In this document: in pieces, positions 17,351-25,888 of the stretch | How positions within the stretch are numbered: position 1 is the first letter of the stretch | How the letters are laid out: every line of letters starts with the position of its first letter | Assembly: GCA_913061465.1 (NCBI GenBank) | Contig: CAJXSU010000013.1 | Coordinates: 1-38,348 of the forward strand | Direction: 5' to 3' | Source of the DNA: an uncultured Flavobacterium sp. | GTDB taxonomy: Bacteria; Bacteroidota; Bacteroidia; Flavobacteriales; Flavobacteriaceae | Length of the DNA stretch: 38,348 nucleotides | Program-made: the position numbers and the translations under genes | The notes under the pieces: model-generated | Told to the model about the DNA's origin: nothing | The model's database searches: none | What the model saw: the letters and a program-made list of their open reading frames with translations, nothing else

Positions 17351-18031
17351 TTATACTATTTCATTTGCGTTCTTTAAATCTTCTTTAAAATCTACTTCTA
17401 TACAATTGTATTCTGAAATATCGATCACCTTCAATTTTAAATGATCGTTAGCGATTGCCATTTCTAACCCTTTTTCAAAATAATCATTATCATCACATGT
17501 TTCAAGCTGATTAATAAAAATGTCTAAATCATTTGAAGAAATAAAATTGATCCCTACCGCTTCACCCAATCCATTTTTCACCTCTTTTGAAAGATGTTGA
17601 ACATAACCGTCTTTGAGGGTATACTTTACCTCTTCATCAGAAACGCTTTGGGTGTTAACAGAAACAAAAGATTGATTATTATTAATATCTTCCAATAGTA
17701 ATGATAATAATTGATGGTCAAATACAACATCTCCATTAAACCACAAGATGGAATTACCTCGGTGTTTCTTTAATGCTTGTAACAAACTTTTTGAAGTATT
17801 TGTTCTATCAAAAAATGGATTGTAAACGTAATTTACCTCTGGAAATTGTTCCATAATTAAATTCTTTTTAAAGCCTACAACAGTAGTAATATCATTTACA
17901 TCAAAATAAGTTGTAATATTATTAATTTGACGTTGCATAATACTTTTCCCATCTTTTAAGGGTGTTAAAGGTTTTGGAAAAGGATTTCCTAATCGAGAAC
18001 CAATTCCAGCAGCTAATATTATTATTTTCAT
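17351..18031 (-). CDS. LicC-like nucleotidyltransferase (probable CTP:phosphoalcohol cytidylyltransferase)
   Basis: The 226-aa single-domain nucleotidyltransferase begins with the LAAGIGSRLG loop (6-15) and Lys20, and has the metal-binding Asp in WFNGDVVFD (about 97-105). Three features point to the LicC/phosphoalcohol cytidylyltransferase branch rather than to hexose-1-phosphate enzymes: the compact size, the YNPFFDRTNTSKSLL stretch (70-84), which resembles the choline-phosphate loop region, and the late EVDFKEDL acidic motif near 212-219. It would make a CDP-linked alcohol from CTP. It overlaps the upstream GT2 gene by 4 nt (ATGA) and sits 9 nt before the CDP-alcohol phosphotransferase-like gene. 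The exact substrate (glycerol, choline, ribitol, aminoethylphosphonate or a sugar phosphate) is not determined. Confidence 0.72.
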   Translation of the reverse strand: MKIIILAAGIGSRLGNPFPKPLTPLKDGKSIMQRQINNITTYFDVNDITTVVGFKKNLIMEQFPEVNYVYNPFFDRTNTSKSLLQALKKHRGNSILWFNGDVVFDHQLLSLLLEDINNNQSFVSVNTQSVSDEEVKYTLKDGYVQHLSKEVKNGLGEAVGINFISSNDLDIFINQLETCDDNDYFEKGLEMAIANDHLKLKVIDISEYNCIEVDFKEDLKNANEIV

Positions 18032-18795
18032 GTGATGGTGTTGCTATTATTTCTTTTATTATTCAAATACCAAAGATTCATATATCTATCGAGTACTCTG
18101 TAGGCTCTTATTTTTGATATTAAATACCCAGCATAACCATCTAAAAACCCTAATCGGATGATAAAATGAATGACGAAAGTTACCAGAGGTTTTACAAATA
18201 AATGGAACAACCTTACTTTCTGTCCTTTATCATGTAATTGTTGAGCTTGAATTTGAGCATATAGTTTTTGTTTAGTCATGTAATGATCAAAATCTCTGTA
18301 CGAAAAATGGTCAACTTTATTTTTAAAAAAACCAAGAGCTCCTTCAGCCTTTATAGTTTCATGAACCTTTTGACCATTATACCTACACTTACTTTTACGA
18401 AATAAGCGAATGACTTTATCTCTTTGACAACCTGTATATTTTATTTGTTTATCTCCAAGATAAAAGTTTCTTCTAAGATAGAATCCAACGAACTTTGTAG
18501 ACGTTTCATCTATATTTAAAATTTCTTTTTTTAGCTCTGGAGTAACTCTTTCATCGGCATCTAAAATATAGATCCAATCATTTTTTGCAAGATCAATGGC
18601 AAAATTCTTTTGTGAGGAAAAATCATCAAAGACTCGTTGAATAATCTTTACATTGTATTTTTTTGCAATCTCAACAGTTGAATCTTGACTAAATGAATCT
18701 ATCACAATGATTTCATCTGCAAAATCAACTGATTTTATAGAATCTTCAATATGAACTTCTTCATTTAATGTTGGTATGATAGCTGTAATTTTCAT
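18028..18795 (-). CDS. Family 2 glycosyltransferase, WaaE/KdtX-like
   Basis: The 255-aa GT-A enzyme has AIIPTLNEE (5-13), IIVIDSFSQDST (29-40), FSSQKNFAI (59-67) and the DXD-type motif LDADERVTP (78-86). This set is typical of WaaE/KdtX-like beta-glycosyltransferases that add a hexose to the inner core of lipopolysaccharide. A hydrophobic segment at about 205-225 could anchor it to the membrane. It lies 5 nt downstream of dapD and overlaps the nucleotidyltransferase gene, so it belongs to the dapD-to-cca operon. Together with the next two genes it suggests assembly and decoration of a lipid-linked core glycan. Confidence 0.85.
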   Translation of the reverse strand: MKITAIIPTLNEEVHIEDSIKSVDFADEIIVIDSFSQDSTVEIAKKYNVKIIQRVFDDFSSQKNFAIDLAKNDWIYILDADERVTPELKKEILNIDETSTKFVGFYLRRNFYLGDKQIKYTGCQRDKVIRLFRKSKCRYNGQKVHETIKAEGALGFFKNKVDHFSYRDFDHYMTKQKLYAQIQAQQLHDKGQKVRLFHLFVKPLVTFVIHFIIRLGFLDGYAGYLISKIRAYRVLDRYMNLWYLNNKRNNSNTIT

Positions 18796-18800
18796 TTTTC

Positions 18801-19616
18801 TTATACAGCTACATCATATTCTCGTAGCGCATCATTTAAAGAGGTTTTTTTATTGGTACTTTCCTTTCGTTTTCCAATAATTAAAGCACAAGGAACTTGA
18901 TAATCACCAGCGGGAAATTTTTTAGTATAGCTTCCAGGGATCACAACACTTCTTTCGGGAACAACGCCTTTCATCTCTATTGGAATATCACCAGTTACAT
19001 CAATTATTTTTGTACTCATTGTCAATACTACATTTGCACCCAATACAGCTTCTTTACATACTCTAACTCCTTCAACTACAATGGATCTAGAGCCTATAAA
19101 AGCTCCGTCTTCAATAATTACAGGAGAAGCTTGAAGCGGCTCTAAAACCCCTCCTATTCCAACACCTCCAGACAAGTGAACATTTTTACCAATTTGAGCA
19201 CAACTCCCTACAGTAGCCCATGTGTCTACCATAGTTCCTTTGTCTACGTATGCACCAATATTAACATAACTAGGCATTAAAATAGTTCCAGGTGCAATAA
19301 AGGCACCATGTCTAGCTACTGCATTTGGAACTACTCTTATTCCTCTAGATTCAAAATTTCTTTTTAGTGGAATTTTATCATGATATTCAAAAATACCAGC
19401 TTCTAACGTTTCCATTTTTTGAATAGGAAAATATAAGACTACAGCTTTCTTTACCCACGCATTAACTTGCCAACCAGTTTCATTTGGCTCAGCTACTCGA
19501 AGCGATCCAAGATCTAATAAATTAACAACCTCTCTAATTGCATTGATGGTTTTTTCTTCTTTTAAAAGCGATCTATCCTCCCATGCTTGTTCAATAATTT
19601 CTTGTAACAATTTCAT
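18801..19616 (-). CDS. dapD: 2,3,4,5-tetrahydropyridine-2,6-dicarboxylate N-succinyltransferase (DapD)
   Basis: The 271-aa protein is the trimeric left-handed beta-helix acyltransferase of the succinylase branch of diaminopimelate/lysine synthesis. It has an N-terminal helical region (LLQEIIEQAWEDRS), the conserved RVVPNAVARHGAFIAPG stretch (about 94-110) and a hexapeptide-repeat helix through residues 105-220 (MPSYVNIGAYVDKGTMVDTWATVGSCAQIG and onward). Length is typical. It heads a six-gene minus-strand operon that continues into glycan and tRNA-modification genes with gaps of at most 9 nt. A -7 element lies about 50 nt upstream, divergent from the ruvX promoter. Confidence 0.96.
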   Translation of the reverse strand: MKLLQEIIEQAWEDRSLLKEEKTINAIREVVNLLDLGSLRVAEPNETGWQVNAWVKKAVVLYFPIQKMETLEAGIFEYHDKIPLKRNFESRGIRVVPNAVARHGAFIAPGTILMPSYVNIGAYVDKGTMVDTWATVGSCAQIGKNVHLSGGVGIGGVLEPLQASPVIIEDGAFIGSRSIVVEGVRVCKEAVLGANVVLTMSTKIIDVTGDIPIEMKGVVPERSVVIPGSYTKKFPAGDYQVPCALIIGKRKESTNKKTSLNDALREYDVAV

Positions 19617-19665
19617 TAAGTTAATTATATTGAATTTTATTCAATTTATCAGTTAAAATATGTTA

Positions 19666-19673
19666 CAAATATA
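19666..19673 (-). promoter_or_regulatory. -7 promoter element of the dapD-to-cca operon
   Basis: TATATTTG on the minus strand matches TAnnTTTG, 49 nt upstream of the dapD start. The -33 position has no exact TTTG. Confidence 0.5.
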
Positions 19674-19743
19674 ACACACAAAAAGGCTGTTTATTGCGAA
19701 GATACATTTTTTAAACAAAAAAAAATATCATGTTAAAAATCGC

Positions 19744-19751
19744 TATTTTTG
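19744..19751 (+). promoter_or_regulatory. -7 promoter element of ruvX
   Basis: TATTTTTG matches TAnnTTTG 17 nt before ATG 19769. It lies downstream of the ATG at 19730 that opens the frame, so that ATG would not be on the transcript. Confidence 0.55.
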
Positions 19752-19768
19752 TTATAAATATAATAAGG

Positions 19769-20179
19769 ATGCCTAGAATTTTAGCAATAGATTACGGAGA
19801 AAAAAGAACAGGAATTGCTGTTACTGACGAGCTACAAATTATTGCTTCTGGTTTAACCACTGTTAAAACAAATGAATTAATCAAATTTTTAATTGATTAC
19901 ACCAATAAAGAGCAGGTTGAATTATTTATTGTAGGTCAACCAAAACAAATGAACAATTCTGATAGTGAGAGCGAAAAACACGTTCTGAGTTTCTTAAAAC
20001 AACTTGAAAAATCATTGCCAAAAATACCAATTAAACGAATAGACGAACGATTTACATCAAAAATTGCATTTCAAACCATGATAGATAGTGGATTGAAAAA
20101 AAAACAACGAAGAAATAAAGGGTTAGTTGATGAAATTAGCGCAACTATTATTCTTCAATCCTATTTATACAGCAAATAA
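19769..20179 (+). CDS. ruvX: RuvX/YqgF-type Holliday junction resolvase or pre-16S rRNA nuclease
   Basis: The 136-aa RNase H-like protein starts MPRILAIDYGEKRTG, the family's usual first strand with catalytic Asp8. Further motifs are FIVGQPKQMN (53-62, in place of the common VGLP), IDERFTS (91-97) and the C-terminal acidic VDEISATIILQ (120-130) with Asp121. YqgF is essential in many bacteria for processing the 5' end of 16S rRNA. The open frame begins at 19730, but the promoter octamer and family alignment support 19769. It is followed after 51 nt by def, which has its own promoter. Confidence 0.92.
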   Translation: MPRILAIDYGEKRTGIAVTDELQIIASGLTTVKTNELIKFLIDYTNKEQVELFIVGQPKQMNNSDSESEKHVLSFLKQLEKSLPKIPIKRIDERFTSKIAFQTMIDSGLKKKQRRNKGLVDEISATIILQSYLYSK

Positions 20180-20203
20180 GTTTTCTACATATTCCTTTCT
20201 TCG

Positions 20204-20211
20204 TATTTTTG
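20204..20211 (+). promoter_or_regulatory. -7 promoter element of def
   Basis: TATTTTTG matches TAnnTTTG, 19 nt before the def ATG. The -33 position (20181-20184) reads TTTT, one base from TTTG. Confidence 0.55.
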
Positions 20212-20230
20212 CCAAAATTTATAAACTTTT

Positions 20231-20815
20231 ATGATTCTACCTGTTGTAGCCTACGGAGATCCTGTATTAAGAAAAGTCGCTAAAGAAATTGGACCAGATT
20301 ACCCCAATCTAAAAGAGTTGATTGCGAACATGAAACAGACCATGTATAATGCAAGTGGTGTAGGAATAGCTGCTCCTCAAATAGGAAAGTCTGTACGAAT
20401 TTTTATCATTGATGCAACTCCTTTTGCAGAAGACAAAGATATCTCTGAACTAGAAAGAGATCAACTGAAAGATTTTAAAGAGGTTTTCATCAATCCAACA
20501 ATTATTGAGGAAGATGGCGATGAGTGGCCTTTCGCAGAAGGTTGTTTGAGTATTCCTGACATTAGGGAAGATGTTTTTAGACAAGAAACTGTGAGCTTCG
20601 AATATGTTGATGAAAATTTTGAAAAACACTCAAAAACATTAAATGGTCTTGCTGCAAGAGTATTTCAACATGAATATGACCATCTTGAAGGGATTTTATT
20701 TACTGACAAACTCTCTTCATTAAAAAAAAGAATCTTAAAAAAGAAACTAGAAAAAATATCATTAGGAAAGATCACTTCTAGCTATAGAATGCGCTTTCCA
20801 AATATAAAAATTTAA
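20231..20815 (+). CDS. def: Peptide deformylase
   Basis: The 194-aa metalloprotease removes the formyl group from N-terminal Met of new proteins. The three family motifs are present: GVGIAAPQIG (43-52), EGCLSIP with metal ligand Cys105 (103-109), and QHEYDHLEG with His147, Glu148 and His151 (146-154). Tyr replaces the usual Ile/Val in the HExxH helix. An acidic insertion (about 66-82) between motifs 1 and 2 and a basic helical tail are typical of Bacteroidota forms. It is the first gene of def-DUF5606-mazG, with gaps of 4 and 0 nt. Confidence 0.96.
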   Translation: MILPVVAYGDPVLRKVAKEIGPDYPNLKELIANMKQTMYNASGVGIAAPQIGKSVRIFIIDATPFAEDKDISELERDQLKDFKEVFINPTIIEEDGDEWPFAEGCLSIPDIREDVFRQETVSFEYVDENFEKHSKTLNGLAARVFQHEYDHLEGILFTDKLSSLKKRILKKKLEKISLGKITSSYRMRFPNIKI

Positions 20816-20819
20816 ATAT

Positions 20820-21239
20820 ATGGAGTTCAATAAAATTATTTCAGTTGCAGGAAAACCAGGGTTATTCCATGCAATTTCTCAAACAAAATCTGGATTTATC
20901 GTGGAGTCTCTTGTTGATAAAAAAAGATTTCCAATTCCTTCAACTAACAACGTGAGCCTATTAGAAAATATAGCTATTTATACCTATGAGGAGGAAGTAC
21001 CTTTATTAAAAGTGTTCAAAACCATATACGAGAAAACTGAGGGTCAAGAAACAATTAGTCATAAAGAAAGTGGTCAAAAACTAACAGCATACTTTTCTGA
21101 AGTACTTCCAGATTACGATGAAGAAAGAGTATATACATCAAATATCAAAAAAGTAATACAATGGTATAATTTATTGGTAACTTCTGGTTTAGATTTTTCT
21201 GCTGTTGAGGCCGAAGAAGAAAATTCAGAAAAAGTGTAG
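20820..21239 (+). CDS. DUF5606-type conserved protein of unknown function
   Basis: The 139-aa soluble protein begins MEFNKIISVAGKPGLF, has a small beta-rich N-terminal part resembling an SH3-like barrel (residues 5-50, GFIVESLVDKKRFPIP) and a helical, acidic second half (about 60-139, with YFSEVLPDYDEERVY near 95-109). The family is widely kept between def and mazG in flavobacteria, but I know of no assigned function. The spacing (4 nt after def, start directly on the base after its own stop for mazG) implies co-translation with both. A role connected with translation or nucleotide pools is only suggested by its neighbours. Confidence 0.75.
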   Translation: MEFNKIISVAGKPGLFHAISQTKSGFIVESLVDKKRFPIPSTNNVSLLENIAIYTYEEEVPLLKVFKTIYEKTEGQETISHKESGQKLTAYFSEVLPDYDEERVYTSNIKKVIQWYNLLVTSGLDFSAVEAEEENSEKV

Positions 21240-22019
21240 ATGAATTCTAGAAAGCAGCAATTAAAAGCATTTAACCGTTTGTTAGATATCATGGATAATC
21301 TCCGTGAGAAGTGTCCTTGGGATAAAAAACAGACCTTTGAATCTCTCAGACATTTAACCATAGAAGAAACTTATGAGCTAACTGATGCTATTCTAGAAAA
21401 TGACCTTAATGAAATTAAAAACGAGCTAGGCGATGTATTACTCCATCTCGTTTTTTATGCTAAAATTGGATCAGAAAAAAAATCATTTGATATTGGCGAT
21501 GTAGCTAATGCAATTTCAGAAAAATTAATTTCTAGACATCCTCATATTTATGGAGATGTGACTGTTAAAAATGAAAATGAAGTAAAAAAGAACTGGGAAA
21601 AACTCAAACTAAAAGAAGGAAAAAACTCAGTTTTAGAAGGAGTTCCCAAAAGTTTACCTGCTTTAATAAAAGCAAATAGAATTCAAGATAAAGTTTCAGG
21701 AGTAGGTTTTGACTGGGAAGAACCCAATCAAGTTTGGGAAAAAGTTCAAGAAGAATTGTCTGAACTTAATGAAGAAATTAAAAAAGGAACAAAAGACACC
21801 ATAGAATCGGAATTTGGTGATGTATTATTCTCAATGATAAATTATGCGCGATTTATAAATGTGAACCCGGAGAATGCCTTAGAAAAAACAAATAAAAAAT
21901 TCATAAATCGGTTTCAATTTTTAGAAAAAGCTGCTAAAAAAGAAGGAAAAGAACTAGCTGAAATGACATTATCAGAAATGGATGTATATTGGGAGCAATC
22001 AAAGAAAATATATAAATAA
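21240..22019 (+). CDS. mazG: Nucleoside triphosphate pyrophosphohydrolase MazG
   Basis: The 259-aa protein has two MazG repeats. The first has LREKCPWDKKQT (21-32), the EExxE helix IEETYEL (41-47) and ELGDVLLHLVFYA (62-74); the second has ELSELNEEI and EFGDVLFSMINYA (about 170-215). It hydrolyses (d)NTPs to NMP and PPi and is thought to clear non-canonical nucleotides. All metal-binding acidic residues are present. It starts on the base after the DUF5606 stop and ends 48 nt before the GT4 gene. Confidence 0.94.
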   Translation: MNSRKQQLKAFNRLLDIMDNLREKCPWDKKQTFESLRHLTIEETYELTDAILENDLNEIKNELGDVLLHLVFYAKIGSEKKSFDIGDVANAISEKLISRHPHIYGDVTVKNENEVKKNWEKLKLKEGKNSVLEGVPKSLPALIKANRIQDKVSGVGFDWEEPNQVWEKVQEELSELNEEIKKGTKDTIESEFGDVLFSMINYARFINVNPENALEKTNKKFINRFQFLEKAAKKEGKELAEMTLSEMDVYWEQSKKIYK

Positions 22020-22067
22020 TACGCAACTAGATAAGGTTTAATTTATCAAATGAGAAATTAGCAATAA

Positions 22068-23153
22068 ATGAATGTATTAGTAACTATTAATTGCAAAGGA
22101 CCCTTCAGTGTTTACAGAGCTCAGATTGAAATGATTTGTTTATTACAGAACAAAGGGACAAACATCAAAGTAATTGGTTTTTACAACAGTCATATTAAAG
22201 ATTTTTTTGATACCAAAGGAATAAATAATTCCAATATCTTTCCAAAAACAACCATTGATAAACAATACATAAATGATGTGAAAAATATCATTATAAATGA
22301 AAACATTGATATCCTTCATGTCTTAGATGGAAAGTCTTTAAGAAATTGTGTACTTGCTGTAAAAAAAGAAAAGATAAAATTAATCACCTATTTTGGATCT
22401 GCTAGTTTGTATTGGCATGATTTAAGCTCATACTTAACCTACTTAAACCCCAGAGTTGACAAAATAATCTGCAATAGTATCTATGTTTTTAATCATGTAA
22501 AAAAACAACTATTCAAAAAAAATAAGAATAAGGCAATTAAAATTTACAAAGGCTATGATCCAAATTGGTTTGACAGTGTAACCCCTTTCGATTATTCTTC
22601 CCTTGGAATCTCAAAAAACTCAATAATTGTCACTTTAGCGGGAACAAATACAAAAAATAAAAGAATTACCGACTTTATAAACTCTTCTAAATTTTTAGCA
22701 ACAAAAAAAGAAGTTCATTATATAATTATTGGAAAGTTTACCATAAATAAAGGGCTAGAAAAATATAAAAACGAAAGCCCTTTAAGAAATAATATTCATA
22801 TTCTTGGCTTGAGACCTGATGCTATTTCATTAATTAAGGGAAGTGATATTTATGTTCAGACCTCATTAAGTGAAGGCTTTGGAAGAGCTATTAGTGAGGC
22901 TATGTCTGTAGGGAAACCAATTATAATGACTAATGCAGGGGGGTGTACAGAGCTGATTGACGATACTTGTGGAATTATTACTCCTATAAAAAAACCCAAT
23001 GCTCTAGGAAAAGCCATCTCTAGTTTGGTTAATAATGATGAATTACGGCTTCAAATGGGAATTAATGCAAAGAAACGTATGGAAAAAGTATATCATATTA
23101 ACGACACTGTGGAGGATACATTTAAACTCTACAAACAGTTATTTAAACTATAA
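22068..23153 (+). CDS. Family 4 glycosyltransferase
   Basis: The 361-aa GT-B protein has an N-terminal acceptor domain (MNVLVTINCKGPFSVYRAQ; YFGSASLYWHDLS at 108-120) and a C-terminal nucleotide-sugar domain with VTLAGTNTKNKRI (188-200) and the ExxG/EAM motif SEGFGRAISEAM (268-279), followed by NAGGCTELI. Donor sugar and acceptor are unknown. It follows mazG by 48 nt without a clear promoter and is AT- and Lys/Asn-rich, a little more so than its neighbours. It may be an accessory glycan gene placed at the end of a housekeeping operon. A bidirectional terminator follows. Confidence 0.85.
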   Translation: MNVLVTINCKGPFSVYRAQIEMICLLQNKGTNIKVIGFYNSHIKDFFDTKGINNSNIFPKTTIDKQYINDVKNIIINENIDILHVLDGKSLRNCVLAVKKEKIKLITYFGSASLYWHDLSSYLTYLNPRVDKIICNSIYVFNHVKKQLFKKNKNKAIKIYKGYDPNWFDSVTPFDYSSLGISKNSIIVTLAGTNTKNKRITDFINSSKFLATKKEVHYIIIGKFTINKGLEKYKNESPLRNNIHILGLRPDAISLIKGSDIYVQTSLSEGFGRAISEAMSVGKPIIMTNAGGCTELIDDTCGIITPIKKPNALGKAISSLVNNDELRLQMGINAKKRMEKVYHINDTVEDTFKLYKQLFKL

Positions 23154-23170
23154 AACCTCCTTTTACCTCC

Positions 23171-23203
23171 AAAAAAAAAAGCCACTCAACGAGTGGCTTT
23201 TGT
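23171..23203. terminator. Bidirectional terminator between the GT4 gene and lon
   Basis: AGCCACTC (23180-23187), loop AAC, GAGTGGCT (23191-23198) forms an 8-bp stem with a T-rich tract on the right and ten A on the left. It can therefore stop both the plus-strand GT4 transcript and the minus-strand lon transcript. Confidence 0.85.
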
Positions 23204-25663
23204 TTATTTAACTAACTTCTTTGCATTCTTAACTTTTTGCTTCATTAAAGCAAAATCAATTACTTCATGCATATCAGTTACATAATGAAATTTCAACCCT
23301 TTAAGATAACTTTTTTTAATATCTGCGATGTCTTTTTCATTTTCTTTACACAACATAATCTCTTTAATATTAGCTCTCTTTGCAGCAAGAATTTTTTCTT
23401 TAATTCCACCAACAGGAAGTACTTTCCCTCGAAGAGTAATTTCACCGGTCATGGCGAGTCTATTTTTTACTTTTCGCTGCGTAAATACGGACACTAAAGA
23501 GGTTAACATGGTTACACCAGCACTAGGTCCATCTTTAGGAGTTGCCCCTTCTGGTACATGAATATGAACATTATATTTTTCTATAAGCTCTGAATCTATA
23601 CCGAAATTATCAGCATTTGCTTTAATATATTCCATAGCAATGGTTGCAGATTCCTTCATCACCTTCCCTAAATTTCCAGTAATGGTCAATGCACCTTTTC
23701 CTTTTGATAATATAGATTCTATAAATAAAATATCTCCTCCTACACTCGTCCAGGCTAATCCTGTAACTACACCTGCCACTTCATTATTTTCATATTTATC
23801 GCGTTCTAATCTTGGAGCTCCCAAGATGGTTACAATATCTTCATTGGTAATAGCAATATTATATACTTCTTCTAAAGCAATAGATTTGGCAGCAAAACGA
23901 ACGACTTTGGCTATTTGTTTTTCTAAACCTCGTACACCAGATTCTCTAGTATATCCCTCTACAATTTTTTCGAGTTGAGATTTTCCTATTTTAATTTCTT
24001 TTGAGGATAACCCGTGCTCTTTAACTTGTTTAGGCAGTAAATGTCTTTTAGCAATTTCTATTTTTTCTTCAATGGTATACCCTGTAACATTTATGATTTC
24101 CATTCTGTCTCTTAACGCCCATGGGATTTGACCTAAATTGTTAGCAGTAGCTATAAATAAGACTTTTGATAAGTCATAACCAACTTCTAAATAATTGTCA
24201 TAAAATGCTGTGTTTTGTTCAGGATCTAATACTTCTAACATCGCAGAAGATGGGTCTCCCTGGTGACTTTGACCTAATTTATCTATTTCATCTAATACAA
24301 ACACAGGATTTGAAGTTCCTGCCTTTTTTAAGTTTTGAATTAAACGTCCGGGCATCGCACCAATGTATGTTTTTCTATGGCCTCTAATTTCAGCTTCATC
24401 TCGTAAACCACCCAAAGACATTCTAATATATTTTCTCCCCAAAGATTCTGCAACAGATTTTCCTAGCGATGTTTTCCCAACACCAGGAGGACCATATAAA
24501 CAAATAATTGGAGATTTCATATCACCCCTCAATTTTAAAACTGCCAAGTGCTCAATAATACGTTCTTTTACTTTTTCTAATCCAAAGTGGTCTCTATCAA
24601 GAATTTTTACAGCCTCCTTCAAATTAAATTTGTCATTAGAAAATAGTCCCCAAGGTAACTCTAGCATTAATTCTAAATAATTTCTTTGCACACCATATTC
24701 AGCCATTTGAGGATTCATTCTTCGAAGTCGAGCTAGTTCTTTATCGAAGGTCTCTCCAACTTCTTTGGTCCATTTCTTAGATTTAGATTTTAATCTCATT
24801 TCATCTAACTCAGCATCATTATTTACCCCTCCCAATTCTTCTTGAATTGTTTTTAATTGCTGATTTAAATAATATTCACGTTGTTGTTGATCTAGATCTG
24901 ATCGAGTTTTGGATTGAATATCATTTCGTAATTTTAATTTTTGTAATTCTTTATTAAGATTTTTAAGTGTTAATAATGCACGCTCTTTTAAATTGTCTTT
25001 TTCTAAAATAACTTGCTTCTGCATCACACTTAACTCCATGTTAGAGGAAATAAAATTCACTAAAAATGAATCAGTTTGAATGTTTTTTATTGCAAAAGAA
25101 GCTTCGGATGGTAACATTGGGTTTTCTTTAATAACTTCTAAAGCTTGATCTTTTACAGAATCTATAATTGCACCAAATTCTTTTTGGTCATCAACTTCTT
25201 TATCTTCCAATGCTTCTTTAACTCTTGCTTTTAAATAAGGCTCCTCCTGAACGAGCTCGTCAATTTCAAAACGTTTTTTCCCTTGAATAATAACTGTCGT
25301 ATTTCCATCAGGCATTTTTAATACACGTAAAATTTGAGCAACTACCCCCGTTTTATAGATATCTTCAGAGGACGGGTCTTCCACGTCTTCATCTCTTTGA
25401 GCTACTACCCCAATAATTTTATCTCTTTTATTAGCATCATTAATTAACTGAATAGATTTATCTCTACCTGCAGTTATAGGAATTACTACACCTGGAAATA
25501 ATACAGTATTTCTGAGTGGTAGTATGGATAAAATTTCTGGAATATCCTCTTTATTAATAATCTCCTCATCTTCAGGAGTCATTAATGGAATTAACTCAGA
25601 ATCTTCATTTAATATATTGGATAGCGACAAACTGTCTAATGTTAATATTTTTGATTTACTCAT
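23204..25663 (-). CDS. lon: ATP-dependent protease Lon
   Basis: The 819-aa protein is full-length LonA. The N-terminal substrate domain covers about 45-250 ([16 protein letters not shown]), followed by a coiled coil near 255-315, the AAA+ module with Walker [10 protein letters not shown] (391-399) and Walker B FVLDEID (455-461), and the C-terminal protease with catalytic Ser714 in GPSAG and Lys757 in GGIKEK. It degrades misfolded and some regulatory proteins in the cytoplasm. It is transcribed alone; two small inverted repeats lie directly upstream and a terminator 1 nt downstream. No exact TAnnTTTG box is seen upstream, which may fit stress-type control. Confidence 0.97.
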   Translation of the reverse strand: MSKSKILTLDSLSLSNILNEDSELIPLMTPEDEEIINKEDIPEILSILPLRNTVLFPGVVIPITAGRDKSIQLINDANKRDKIIGVVAQRDEDVEDPSSEDIYKTGVVAQILRVLKMPDGNTTVIIQGKKRFEIDELVQEEPYLKARVKEALEDKEVDDQKEFGAIIDSVKDQALEVIKENPMLPSEASFAIKNIQTDSFLVNFISSNMELSVMQKQVILEKDNLKERALLTLKNLNKELQKLKLRNDIQSKTRSDLDQQQREYYLNQQLKTIQEELGGVNNDAELDEMRLKSKSKKWTKEVGETFDKELARLRRMNPQMAEYGVQRNYLELMLELPWGLFSNDKFNLKEAVKILDRDHFGLEKVKERIIEHLAVLKLRGDMKSPIICLYGPPGVGKTSLGKSVAESLGRKYIRMSLGGLRDEAEIRGHRKTYIGAMPGRLIQNLKKAGTSNPVFVLDEIDKLGQSHQGDPSSAMLEVLDPEQNTAFYDNYLEVGYDLSKVLFIATANNLGQIPWALRDRMEIINVTGYTIEEKIEIAKRHLLPKQVKEHGLSSKEIKIGKSQLEKIVEGYTRESGVRGLEKQIAKVVRFAAKSIALEEVYNIAITNEDIVTILGAPRLERDKYENNEVAGVVTGLAWTSVGGDILFIESILSKGKGALTITGNLGKVMKESATIAMEYIKANADNFGIDSELIEKYNVHIHVPEGATPKDGPSAGVTMLTSLVSVFTQRKVKNRLAMTGEITLRGKVLPVGGIKEKILAAKRANIKEIMLCKENEKDIADIKKSYLKGLKFHYVTDMHEVIDFALMKQKVKNAKKLVK

Positions 25664-25675
25664 ATGTATTTAATC

Positions 25676-25710
25676 TGTCATTATGACACTGAATTTTGTG
25701 CTTAAATTCA
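25676..25710 (-). promoter_or_regulatory. Two inverted repeats upstream of lon (candidate operator)
   Basis: TGTCAT-T-ATGACA (25676-25688) begins 13 nt before the lon ATG. TGAATTT, a 7-nt spacer, then AAATTCA (25690-25710) follows directly. Both are exact inverted repeats. The position fits a regulator site or leader hairpin, but no regulator is identified. The rest of the gap 25711-25888 holds nothing recognisable. Confidence 0.4.
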
Positions 25711-25888
25711 ACATGAAATGATATTTAATTTATAAACATTTGATAAACAGCGTTATAATTATAAAATAAAACTGTTATTCAACTAATAAAATCAATTGTT
25801 ATGCCACTGTATAGATCGTTTGAATAAAATACTAAACAGCCAAGAATTAAAAAAAAACATAAAATAGGAGATGGTTACCTCTTGAAGA

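Noticed and set aside
19730-19768. Upstream ATG for ruvX
   Set aside because: The promoter octamer is downstream of it and the family begins at MPRILAIDYG.
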